NCBI GenBank assembly: GCA_046331625.1
Contig: JAXLQL010000061.1
Coordinates: 1-20,708, forward strand
Length of the DNA stretch: 20,708 nucleotides
Reading direction: 5' to 3'
Source of the DNA: JAXLQL01 sp046331625
GTDB lineage: Bacteria; Acidobacteriota; Terriglobia; Bryobacterales; Bryobacteraceae
Positions 7,565-15,041 of the stretch are shown piece by piece. The translations under genes were made by a program, and so were the position numbers. The notes under the pieces were generated by a model, which had not been told where the DNA came from, ran no database searches, and saw only the letters and a program-made list of their open reading frames with translations. Every line of letters starts with the position of its first letter. The first letter of the stretch is position 1.

Positions 7565-8443
7565 TCAAACCTTCACGCTCGTGTAGGTGATGAGGAAGAG
7601 CAGAAACCGGTAAGCCTGCAGCACGTACACTACCGCCACTACCAGTGCCAACGCTTTCGCGCCCGTCAACCACCATGCCTGCCGGTACACGGTCTTCAAC
7701 GCCATGGCCAGGTACGTGACGAGGAGCACGATCGCGACCAGAGACACCGTCTGGTCGATGGCCATTGCGCTAGCCTGGACTCCGCCTTTCTTCATCAGCC
7801 CGAGAATCAGATTCGTCAACGGGCCGCTCACTCCGAGGTAGACCAACAGGAACGCGTAGAAATGAAGAGCGAACACCAGATGCTCCACGAAATAGCGGCG
7901 CGATCCGATCTGCAGGATGAACACCGCGAGCGCCAGCATCGGGGCCATGACGATCACCAGCGACTTCGCCAGGATTTCGGCCTTCGCGTCGAATTTCTTG
8001 CGATAGTCTTCGAGGGGGGCTCCTGTTTTCGCCAGCTTGGCCTCCACCATCTCCCGCGCGATCTGTTGATGCGTCGACCAGTTCATGTGCGTCCATAGGT
8101 CCGTTGTGAGCGTGTTCCAGGGCGCGATCGCGTGCGAGGCGAAGTAGAACAGGTTCATGACTAGCAGAAGCTGCACGGGCGCCAGATACGGCTTGCGCTT
8201 GCCCGCAGACCAATCCGCGGTCAGCCGCCCTGGATCTCCGAGCAGAGCCTTCACACTTCGGATGATCGTGGAATCGAAGTGGGCGAACGCCTCGAACGCG
8301 TGTTCAAAGAAATGTTTCAGAGAGAGCGCGTGGTGGTCGAACCGCCGCTCGCCGCAGGTGGGGCAGTAGGTCGACTCGAGGTGACTACCGCAGGTGACGC
8401 AAGCTGACACCCCACTATTATCTCTTGCACGCTGGTTGACCAA
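7565..8443 (-). CDS. DUF3667-like membrane protein with N-terminal zinc ribbon
   Basis: This is a predicted polytopic inner-membrane protein of unknown function, 292 residues from TTG 8443. The N-terminus carries a four-cysteine zinc ribbon, CxxC (Cys15, Cys18) and CPTC (Cys27, Cys30). An amphipathic segment rich in Phe and His (about 38-60) and the motif LLGDPGRLTADWSAGKRKPY (about 67-86) follow, both typical of the DUF3667 family as I know it. About five TM segments lie near 88-106, 160-178, 187-206, 231-250 and 261-287, with a charged soluble loop at about 125-158. The start is uncertain: GTG at 8410 would give a protein 11 residues shorter and still keep the ribbon. It sits 18 bp downstream of the DinB gene and 57 bp upstream of the response regulator, so it could be in either transcription unit. 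No enzymatic motif is visible. Confidence 0.75.
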   Translation of the reverse strand: MVNQRARDNSGVSACVTCGSHLESTYCPTCGERRFDHHALSLKHFFEHAFEAFAHFDSTIIRSVKALLGDPGRLTADWSAGKRKPYLAPVQLLLVMNLFYFASHAIAPWNTLTTDLWTHMNWSTHQQIAREMVEAKLAKTGAPLEDYRKKFDAKAEILAKSLVIVMAPMLALAVFILQIGSRRYFVEHLVFALHFYAFLLVYLGVSGPLTNLILGLMKKGGVQASAMAIDQTVSLVAIVLLVTYLAMALKTVYRQAWWLTGAKALALVVAVVYVLQAYRFLLFLITYTSVKV

Positions 8444-8461
8444 ATCGAGAACGCTCGCACG

Positions 8462-8944
8462 TCAAGCCGGTTTGCCCGGATGCTGGGCGGCGTTGCGTTG
8501 GATTTGTCCGATGTGTTTTTCGACGTGCTGCACCAGCAGGTGTTCCACGATGAAGCGGGCCGGCTTCACTCCCCAGCGCGGATTTCGGCTGGTGGCCTCC
8601 ATGGCGAGATCGGCTTCGCTGAGTCGGGATAGCGTTCCGGCAGCGGCCCGGGCCTCGGAGCGGATGTTCGCGGTGACCTCGGCGAGTTCGCGCTCATTCG
8701 CGCCTTGGACCGCGGCCAGACGCCGCGTGTCGGTGTGGTCACGACCCCAACTGTCTCCGGCGCCACGCGCGATGTTTACCGCCTGTTGCGTCCAGAACGG
8801 GATGAACTCCTCGACGTGGCACAGAATCTCGATCATCGACCACGCATCCGGCGCCGGCTTCCACGTCACCAGTTCGCGCGGCAGCGATTCAGCTTGGGCC
8901 GCGATACGGTCCGCCATCAAAACGAGTTGCTCGGAGTGGTTCAC
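8462..8944 (-). CDS. DinB-superfamily four-helix protein, candidate thiol-dependent maleylpyruvate isomerase
   Basis: This 160-residue soluble protein has the DinB/YfiT four-helix-bundle pattern. Helix 2 carries AWSMIEILCHVEEF with likely metal ligand His43, and the last helix carries HLLVQHVEKH with the H-x3-H pair His140/His144. Together these form the classical three-histidine metal site. The superfamily includes bacillithiol/mycothiol S-transferases and the mycothiol-dependent maleylpyruvate isomerase. The gene starts (GTG 8944) inside the stop of gentisate 1,2-dioxygenase (GTGA overlap), with a strong site GGGAGGA 9 nt upstream. Because gentisate dioxygenase produces maleylpyruvate, the pairing suggests the isomerase role. 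That role is inference from context; a generic DinB function such as a detoxifying S-transferase is equally compatible with the fold. Confidence 0.85.
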   Translation of the reverse strand: MNHSEQLVLMADRIAAQAESLPRELVTWKPAPDAWSMIEILCHVEEFIPFWTQQAVNIARGAGDSWGRDHTDTRRLAAVQGANERELAEVTANIRSEARAAAGTLSRLSEADLAMEATSRNPRWGVKPARFIVEHLLVQHVEKHIGQIQRNAAQHPGKPA

Positions 8945-9978
8945 GCGAGTCTTTCCTCCCGAAACAAATGAAGTGCTTCCTGTACCGGACGGTCAGAGAA
9001 CGAAAACAGCACGCTGTCGGAATGCGCGTCATGCCGCACCGGCTTCCAACTGGGCGCCACGAAGACGTCGCGCTTGGTCCATTCCACTTCGAAGCCATCG
9101 CCGATGCGCGTGCGGCCGCTGCCCTCGATCGGTACGAAAACGGTTGCCGCGGTGGAGCGATAGGGCGCGGTCGAGAATCCCTTGGGCAACAGTTGAATGA
9201 ATGTGCCAATAGTCGGCATGGCGTGGCCGCCCGTAGCGGGATTGCTGTAGCGCATCTTCAGACCATGGTGCGGATCCCAAGCGTCAGTGCGCCGCATGCG
9301 TTCCAGAGCTTCGCGCGTGCGCACGTACGGATAGTTGAAGACTGGCGAAGTGCCGGCGGCTCCCGGTGAATGATTCACGGGCAGCAGGTTCGCGCCGAAG
9401 CGAGCATCGCTGTCACCTTCCGGCCGCACGATGGGTTGCGCGTCGCAATCGAGGCGCTCGGCGAACGACGCATCCAGGAATTGGACGATGGGAATGTCGA
9501 GGCCGTCGAGCCAGAAGACAGGTCCAGAGCCGTCATTGCCGTGATCGTGCCAGGTCATCGAAGGCGTGATCACGAAATCGCCTTCGTGCATGGTGGTGCG
9601 TTCGCCATCCACCACGGTGTACGCGCCCTCGCCCTCGAGCATGAATCGCAGCGCGCTCTGAGAGTGGCGATGCGCAGGAGCTACTTCACCGGGGAGCACC
9701 ATTTGCACGCCGCAGTAGAGGTCGGTCGTGATTTTCGATTGTCCGCGCAGACCAGGATTTTCGAGCACGAGCACGCGCCGCTCGGCTTCTTTTGCGGTGA
9801 TGAGTCCGCCGGCTTCGAGCATGGCTTCGCGAATCGCCGCGTATCGCCAGCATGCGGGCACGCACGGGCTCACAGGCTGCGGCGTAACGAGGTTCGCCAG
9901 CGAGAGCCACAGGGGCGACATGTGGGATGCGTCGATGCGTTGATAGAATGCGCGGTGCTCAGCCGTATCGAGCGGCAT
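8941..9978 (-). CDS. Gentisate 1,2-dioxygenase (bicupin)
   Basis: This 345-residue cytoplasmic Fe(II) ring-cleavage dioxygenase would convert gentisate plus O2 to maleylpyruvate. The N-terminal cupin has the iron-binding motif PAHRHSQSALRF (His103 and His105 counted from ATG 9978) and TWHDHGN with His144. In between lie LEGEGAYTVVDGE and MHEGDFVITP. The N-terminal signature CVPACWRY and the segment WLDGLDIPIV match gentisate dioxygenases well. The degenerate second cupin ends with SFSDRPVQEALHLFREE, also typical. Salicylate and 1-hydroxy-2-naphthoate dioxygenases are close relatives, so substrate is not certain. I prefer ATG 9978; GTG 10026 is in frame and would add 16 residues, but it would overlap the divergent dehydrogenase start at 10012. 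The downstream DinB gene overlaps the stop by 4 nt. Confidence 0.9.
   Translation of the reverse strand: MPLDTAEHRAFYQRIDASHMSPLWLSLANLVTPQPVSPCVPACWRYAAIREAMLEAGGLITAKEAERRVLVLENPGLRGQSKITTDLYCGVQMVLPGEVAPAHRHSQSALRFMLEGEGAYTVVDGERTTMHEGDFVITPSMTWHDHGNDGSGPVFWLDGLDIPIVQFLDASFAERLDCDAQPIVRPEGDSDARFGANLLPVNHSPGAAGTSPVFNYPYVRTREALERMRRTDAWDPHHGLKMRYSNPATGGHAMPTIGTFIQLLPKGFSTAPYRSTAATVFVPIEGSGRTRIGDGFEVEWTKRDVFVAPSWKPVRHDAHSDSVLFSFSDRPVQEALHLFREERLA
8954..8960 (-). promoter_or_regulatory. Strong ribosome binding site for DinB-family gene
   Basis: The reverse strand reads GGGAGGA, nine bases before the GTG at 8944 and inside the last codons of the dioxygenase gene. It decides the GTG start and indicates independent or coupled re-initiation. 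Confidence 0.7.
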
Positions 9979-10011
9979 TCCGGTATGGTAGCGCCCGCTA
10001 TCCTCGACAGA

Positions 10012-10848
10012 ATGGGGTCTGCGCACTTCTTGAAGCTCGGGCTGATCGGGTCAGGCATTGGCGCTTCGCGAACTCCGGCGATGCATGAGCGCGAAGCCGC
10101 CGCGCACGGCATCCGCTGCGACTATTGCCTGATCGATCTAGACGAAGGCGGCCGGGGACCAAGCGCGCTGCCGACGCTGATCGACGCTGCCGAACGTGAA
10201 GGATTCGCCGGACTCAACATCACGCATCCGTGCAAGCAGCAAGTGATGGATCTGTTGACCGAAGTGTCAGAGGATGCGCGCGAGGTGGGGGCAGTGAATA
10301 CCGTGGTACTCCGCGATGGGCGGCGCATCGGACACAACACCGACTGGACGGGATTCGCGCAGAGCGTTCGCACTGGACTACCCGGGGCCGATGTCGCGCA
10401 TGTGGTCCAGTTAGGCGCGGGCGGCGCGGGTGCAGCCACTGCGTACGCGATGCGGAAGCTCGGGGTGGAGCGGCTCACGATCATCGATGTGGATCCGAGT
10501 CGAGCCGAGGCTCTGGCGCGGCGAATGGGACTGCGTTGGTCGGATGACATTGCCGGGAGTCTTGCCAGCGCGAGCGGCCTGATTCACGCGACTCCCACCG
10601 GGATGGCTTCCCACCCTGGTTTGCCTCTGGATGCAACTTTGTTGCGGTCGCAGTTGTGGCTGGCGGAGATTGTGTACTTCCCTCTCGAGACCGCGCTGTT
10701 GACCGCGGCCCGCGCCACCGGGTGCCGCGTTCTCGATGGCAGCGGAATGGCCGTGGGGCAGGCCGTGGATGCGTTCCGGTTGTTCACCGGGCTCGAGGCA
10801 GACCGGGAACGGATGCGCCGGTACTTCTTGGAGGCCGACCTCAGTTGA
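10012..10848 (+). CDS. aroE: Quinate/shikimate dehydrogenase (AroE superfamily, QsuD-like)
   Basis: This 278-residue cytoplasmic enzyme interconverts shikimate/dehydroshikimate or quinate/dehydroquinate with NAD(P). The substrate domain shows SRTPAMHE (19-26), NITHPCKQ with Thr71 and catalytic Lys75, AVNTVV with Asn96, and NTDWTGF with Asp111. The Rossmann loop is GAGGAG (135-140), and the following strand ends IIDVD, with Asp159 where NAD-preferring members carry an acidic residue. The C-terminus GQAVDAFRLFTGLE...RMRRYF matches, from memory, the Corynebacterium quinate/shikimate dehydrogenase rather than E. coli AroE (which has NVTxPFK instead of NITHPCK). It may therefore be catabolic; the symbol is a family label. 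An alternative ATG lies nine codons upstream at 9985, and neither start has a clear Shine-Dalgarno site. It is divergent from the dioxygenase and overlaps the 3' end of the next gene by 8 nt tail-to-tail. Confidence 0.88.
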   Translation: MGSAHFLKLGLIGSGIGASRTPAMHEREAAAHGIRCDYCLIDLDEGGRGPSALPTLIDAAEREGFAGLNITHPCKQQVMDLLTEVSEDAREVGAVNTVVLRDGRRIGHNTDWTGFAQSVRTGLPGADVAHVVQLGAGGAGAATAYAMRKLGVERLTIIDVDPSRAEALARRMGLRWSDDIAGSLASASGLIHATPTGMASHPGLPLDATLLRSQLWLAEIVYFPLETALLTAARATGCRVLDGSGMAVGQAVDAFRLFTGLEADRERMRRYFLEADLS

Positions 10849-11734
10849 TGTCGAGCGACTTCAGATAAGCGACGCAGCGATTCACGCTATCGATCGGATC
10901 GCCGGGCGAGTAGTCGAGCTCGATGAAGTAGTGCTCCACACCGGCGCCGCGCGCGGCGCGAATGATTCCGCGAAGGTCGAGCGTGCCTTGGCCGAGTTCG
11001 CGGAAGGCCGTCTGCGGCACATCGGTTTCCGCGCTTCCGCGAGGTGCGTCAGCCGCTAGATCTTTCAAGTGAACTGAGCGCACGCGGCCTTTCCACTGGC
11101 GGAGAATCTCAGTTGGCTTGTCGCCGCCGTAGGCCGCCCAAAACGTATCGAGCTCGAGGCGAACGCGTGGGTCGAGTTCCTTGCGCAAGCGGTCAAAGAA
11201 CCGCGAACCTCGGGCTCCGGCAAATTCGAAAGCGTGATTGTGATAGTAGAGTTCGAGTCCCGCTGTGCCGCATCTTGCCGCGGCGCGATTGATCGCTTCG
11301 ATGGCGCTAGCGCGTTCACCGGGGAGTAGCATGCTAGTGCCGATGCGGTGGATGCCATGTTTCCTGGCGAGTTCGATCATTTCGTCGAGAGTGGGGCGCG
11401 GAGCGTCGGCACGAGGCGCGGGCATCCCGCGCTTTGACGCCATGGCGGCGCCGAACGCTCGCCATTCGTCCCAGGCCCCCGTGATCGAAGCGGACTCGAT
11501 GAACATGTGAACCGGCTTCATTCCCGCGTCGCGGATCATGGCGGCGTGCTCGATCAACTGCGGCGGCCGCACTTCGAGTTCCTGAATGCCCGCCTTTCCC
11601 AGAGCCTGATACGTTTGCGCGGGGGACTTGGCGAGTGGTCCGCGAACGGTGTAGAGGTTCAAACCGATCGGCCGATCGAACGCACGGGCAGCCAAAGCGC
11701 AGGGAACAACGGATAGGAGCGTGCGGCGCGTCAT
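10841..11734 (-). CDS. Exported sugar phosphate isomerase/epimerase-like TIM-barrel protein
   Basis: This 297-residue protein belongs to the xylose-isomerase-like TIM-barrel superfamily (AP endonuclease family 2 / IolE-type). Features are IGLNLYTVR after the leader, LELYYHNHAFEF (160-171), LELDTFWAAYGG (193-204), VRSVHLKD (218-225) and a late Glu in FIELDYS (270-276). These fit the metal-binding Glu-Asp-His-Glu set of the barrel. The N-terminus MTRRTLLSVVPCALAARAF is a short basic-hydrophobic leader with a twin arginine, so Sec or Tat export is likely; family members in Acidobacteria and Planctomycetes often carry one. ATG 11734 gives this leader, and ATG 11743 is an equally possible start. 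The substrate is unknown: sugar or inositol isomerisation is most common, and dehydroshikimate dehydratases share the fold. It diverges from the TonB-dependent receptor with about 60 bp between starts. Confidence 0.85.
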   Translation of the reverse strand: MTRRTLLSVVPCALAARAFDRPIGLNLYTVRGPLAKSPAQTYQALGKAGIQELEVRPPQLIEHAAMIRDAGMKPVHMFIESASITGAWDEWRAFGAAMASKRGMPAPRADAPRPTLDEMIELARKHGIHRIGTSMLLPGERASAIEAINRAAARCGTAGLELYYHNHAFEFAGARGSRFFDRLRKELDPRVRLELDTFWAAYGGDKPTEILRQWKGRVRSVHLKDLAADAPRGSAETDVPQTAFRELGQGTLDLRGIIRAARGAGVEHYFIELDYSPGDPIDSVNRCVAYLKSLDIN

Positions 11735-11772
11735 GTGGTCCATGGTAGCGATACGTGCGGTCCCCCGCGCCG

Positions 11773-11778
11773 TACAAT
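11773..11778 (+). promoter_or_regulatory. Possible -10 element upstream of TonB-dependent receptor
   Basis: TACAAT lies 15 bp before the receptor start in the short divergent region. No convincing -35 hexamer is seen at 16-18 bp spacing, so this is only a candidate. Confidence 0.25.
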
Positions 11779-11783
11779 GACTC

Positions 11784-11788
11784 AGGGG
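11784..11788 (+). promoter_or_regulatory. Ribosome binding site of TonB-dependent receptor
   Basis: AGGGG is five bases before ATG 11794. It selects that start over the in-frame GTG at 11755, and the chosen start begins directly with a signal peptide. Confidence 0.6.
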
Positions 11789-11793
11789 TCCCA

Positions 11794-14700
11794 ATGATCA
11801 ACGTATTCTCGCACCGGCGTACGGCTTTCCTTTCCGCAATTCTGTTTGTCGGTGCGCTCGGCGCACAGGTGGAAACCGGAACGATCGCCGGAAGCATCTC
11901 CGATCCGGCGGGATCGATGATTCCGGGCGCGAGCGTCGCCATCAAGAGCGAGGCCACTGGACTGAGCGTCACCACGCAGAGCAACGAGATCGGCCGCTTT
12001 CAGTCACCGCCGCTCAAGCCCGGCGAATACGAAATGAGCATTTCGAAGGCGGGGTTCAAGAACAGCGTGCTGACGGTGCGCGTGGAAGTGAACCAGCGCG
12101 TGGCCGCGGAGATCAAGTTGCAAATAGGTGACGCCGCCGAGCACGTAACGATCGAGGCAACGGCCGTGCAACTCGAGAGCGAATCATCGACGCTCGGAAA
12201 CGTCCGGCCGGAACGCGCGGTAGCGGAACTGCCGTTGAACGCTCGCAATTTCGCGACATTGATTTTTCTCTCGCCGGGCACCGTGCCCTCGTTCGATCGT
12301 GACGCGAGCGGGCTGTCGGGTACCACGCGGCGCGGCGTCTCCAACGCCTCGGTCAACGGCGTGCGGCCCACCAACGACTGGAACAGCCTCCTCATCGAAG
12401 GTCTCGACAACACGGAAAATCACAACGGCTTCGGTGCAGTCGTGTTCCCGCCGGTTGACGCGATCCAGGAGTTCAAGGTGCAGACGAGCGCAGCCGATGC
12501 GCAGTTCGGGCGAGCCGCTGGTGGCTTCACGAACGTGGTGTTGAAGTCCGGTGGACGGAGCGTGCATGGGTCGCTGTTCGAATTTCATCGCAACTCGGAG
12601 TTCGATGCGAAGAACTTCTTCACTGCGCCGGGTGCGAGCACGCACTTCCTGTTGAACCAGTTCGGGGGCACGTTGGGAGGTCCTGTTGCGATTCCGGGTT
12701 TGTACAACGCGAACCGCCAAAAGACGTTCTTCTTTGCCGCGGTGCAGGTGGACCGGCGGCGGCAGGCGCAGGCGTTCGTGAGCACGGTGCCCACGCAGCA
12801 GAACCACAGCGGGAACTTCTCCGACATCGCCCAACGTATCTACGATCCGCTCACGTCAAGCGGCAACACGAGACAACAATTTCCGGGCAACGTAATTCCT
12901 GCCAGCCGCTTCAATTCGGCGGGGAAGGGGCTGCTCGATCTCTATCCCACGCCGAACCGCGGCGGTTTAGGAGCCAACTTCACGAGTGACTCGAGCCGCA
13001 TCTACAACTCCTGGCAGACAGACTACAAGGTGGACCACTACATCACGCAGACGCACTCGCTGACGTTTCGAGGAAGCACGGGGAGTACCGACATTATCGA
13101 AGGCATGCCACTTCCACTGCCTGCCGCGGCGGCGGTGGGCCCGAGCAAGTTTCCGGTGGGGCAGTATTCGATCATTGACCGCTTGACGATCTCGCCCACC
13201 AAGCTCAACGAGTTTCGGTTCGGGTTGACGCGCATGAACATGCAGTTGATCCAACCGAACGCAGGCAAGAATCTGGCGCAGCAACTCGGCATCAAGGGCG
13301 TGAACACGGGCGACTTCATCACGTCGGGTCTACCGCGCGTGACGCCGGCCGGATACCAGGTATTGGGCGACGACCCATTCAACCCTGCCACGCTCGTCAC
13401 GAACAATTTCCAAACCGAGGATGTCTTCTACTGGACTCGCGGCGCGCATGCGCTTAGGATGGGTGCACGACTGGACCGGCGGCAGTACAACGCGTTCCAG
13501 AGCTCTGCGATTCGCGGCATCCAGAACTTCACCGGCGTGTACACGAACAATCCAGCGAGTCCGGCCGGGACCGGCAACAGCCTCGCCGACATGCTGCTGG
13601 GCGCGCCCATCGGTGGCAACATCGTGATCCTCGAAGGCATTCGCGGATTCCGGCGATGGGAGATCGGGAGCTTCATTCAAGATGACTGGAAGGTATCACA
13701 GAGGCTGACGCTGAATCTCGGGCTGCGCTACGAAGTCTATCCGCAGTTTCCGTGGGTGGAAGTGGGCAACCGGCAATCGGTGCTGTTGCTACCGAGCCAG
13801 CAACTGGTGCAGGTGGGGACCAACGGCGTGAGCCGTAATGCCGCGAACATCGACAAGAACAACTTCGCTCCGCGCATTGGGGCTGCGTTTCGCGTGAACG
13901 AGAAGACGGTGATCCGCACGGCGTATGGGATCTACTATGCGGCACCGCAGTTCGAGATCAACCGGAATCTGGCGATCAATCCACCATTCGCCGGCTCCTA
14001 CGCGTTCAACAACAATCAGGCTGATTTCGCGGGTGCACGGAAGGTGGAGCAGGGATTCGAGCGCTCGTTCACTGCGGCAGGCGCGACCATCCGCGGGCTC
14101 GAACGGAACCTCGCGATGCCTTATGTGCAGCAGTGGAACTTCAACGTACAGCGGCAACTGCCGTTCAACGTGCTCGCTACCATCGCGTACGTGGGAACAA
14201 AGGGTGTGAAGCTGCGCGACGAGATCGATCTCAATCAGCCGCGTCCGGGACCAGGGGCCGTTGCCGCGCGGCGGGCGTATCCGGTATTCAGCGGAATCAT
14301 CAATACCGAGTTCCGTGCCAACTCGAACTATCACGGCTTGCAGGCAACGCTCGAGAAGCGATACGCGAAGGGACTGAGCTTCCTTGCTTCGTACACTTGG
14401 GGTCACGCCATTGATGACGCGGCACTGTTCGGCGGCGATCACCAGGACATGCTGAACCTGCGCGCGGATCGGAGCAACTCGCCCTACGATATCCGCCACA
14501 CGTTCATCTACAGCTTCAACTACGAGTTGCCCTTCGGGCGCGGGCAGCACGGCGCTGCGGCTGCCGCGTTGCGCGGATGGCAGATGAACGGAATCCTGCG
14601 GCTGAGCACGGGTTTCTTCCTGACTCCCACGGTTGGTCCGAACACGCTCAACGGGAGCGGATTCCAACGTCCCGACGTTGTGCCGGGATGCAAGGCGAAG

Positions 14701-15039
14701 CTCGACAATCCCACGCCCACGCGGTGGTTCGACGGATCGTGCTTCTCGATTCCAGCGCAGTTCACGTTCGGCAATGGCGGGCGCGACACCATCGTAGGGC
14801 CAGGAACGCACAACTTCGACTTCTCGATGTTTCGTAATCTGCTCCTCTCTCGCGGGGACTCGCAGAAGCAGTTGCAGATGCGCGGCGAGATCTTCAACAT
14901 CACGAACACGCCGCAGTTCAACAATCCGAACACCACCATCGGTGTGGGAACCACGGCGCTGATCAGCGCGGCGGGCTCGCCGACTTCGTTTCAGCGCATC
15001 CAGCGCCAGGTGCAGTTGGGGTTGAGGTTTACCTTCTGA
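11794..15039 (+). CDS. Oar-like TonB-dependent receptor with carboxypeptidase regulatory-like domain
   Basis: This is an outer-membrane protein of 1081 residues. A Sec signal peptide spans about residues 1-24 (basic HRR, then FLSAILFVGALGA). A carboxypeptidase-regulatory-like beta-sandwich follows (about 25-110: GTIAGSISDPAGSMIPGASV through LKPGEYEMSISKAGF). A plug domain is at about 125-245 (ELPLNARNFATLIFLSPG, INDW-type ligand loop, VVFPPVDAIQEFKVQ). The rest is a long beta-barrel rich in Asn, Arg and aromatics, with LNLGLRYEVYPQF, NFNVQRQLPFNVLATIAYVG and SFLASYTWGHAID. The protein ends LGLRFTF, with the C-terminal Phe recognised by the BAM complex. This is the Oar-type receptor greatly expanded in Acidobacteria; it probably imports or binds a large organic ligand. 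No SusD partner is next to it. The sulfatase starts 2 nt after its stop, suggesting a shared transcript and a sulfated ligand. Confidence 0.92.
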   Translation: MINVFSHRRTAFLSAILFVGALGAQVETGTIAGSISDPAGSMIPGASVAIKSEATGLSVTTQSNEIGRFQSPPLKPGEYEMSISKAGFKNSVLTVRVEVNQRVAAEIKLQIGDAAEHVTIEATAVQLESESSTLGNVRPERAVAELPLNARNFATLIFLSPGTVPSFDRDASGLSGTTRRGVSNASVNGVRPTNDWNSLLIEGLDNTENHNGFGAVVFPPVDAIQEFKVQTSAADAQFGRAAGGFTNVVLKSGGRSVHGSLFEFHRNSEFDAKNFFTAPGASTHFLLNQFGGTLGGPVAIPGLYNANRQKTFFFAAVQVDRRRQAQAFVSTVPTQQNHSGNFSDIAQRIYDPLTSSGNTRQQFPGNVIPASRFNSAGKGLLDLYPTPNRGGLGANFTSDSSRIYNSWQTDYKVDHYITQTHSLTFRGSTGSTDIIEGMPLPLPAAAAVGPSKFPVGQYSIIDRLTISPTKLNEFRFGLTRMNMQLIQPNAGKNLAQQLGIKGVNTGDFITSGLPRVTPAGYQVLGDDPFNPATLVTNNFQTEDVFYWTRGAHALRMGARLDRRQYNAFQSSAIRGIQNFTGVYTNNPASPAGTGNSLADMLLGAPIGGNIVILEGIRGFRRWEIGSFIQDDWKVSQRLTLNLGLRYEVYPQFPWVEVGNRQSVLLLPSQQLVQVGTNGVSRNAANIDKNNFAPRIGAAFRVNEKTVIRTAYGIYYAAPQFEINRNLAINPPFAGSYAFNNNQADFAGARKVEQGFERSFTAAGATIRGLERNLAMPYVQQWNFNVQRQLPFNVLATIAYVGTKGVKLRDEIDLNQPRPGPGAVAARRAYPVFSGIINTEFRANSNYHGLQATLEKRYAKGLSFLASYTWGHAIDDAALFGGDHQDMLNLRADRSNSPYDIRHTFIYSFNYELPFGRGQHGAAAAALRGWQMNGILRLSTGFFLTPTVGPNTLNGSGFQRPDVVPGCKAKLDNPTPTRWFDGSCFSIPAQFTFGNGGRDTIVGPGTHNFDFSMFRNLLLSRGDSQKQLQMRGEIFNITNTPQFNNPNTTIGVGTTALISAAGSPTSFQRIQRQVQLGLRFTF

Positions 15040-15041
15040 CG

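Noticed and set aside
9370..10011. 214-residue extension of the quinate/shikimate dehydrogenase frame
   Set aside because: It is the complement of the dioxygenase gene and only becomes AroE-like from about 10012.
13789..14811. 340-codon antisense frame inside the TonB-dependent receptor
   Set aside because: Shadow frame opposite a well-supported beta-barrel; composition is Arg/Val/Glu-rich without motifs.
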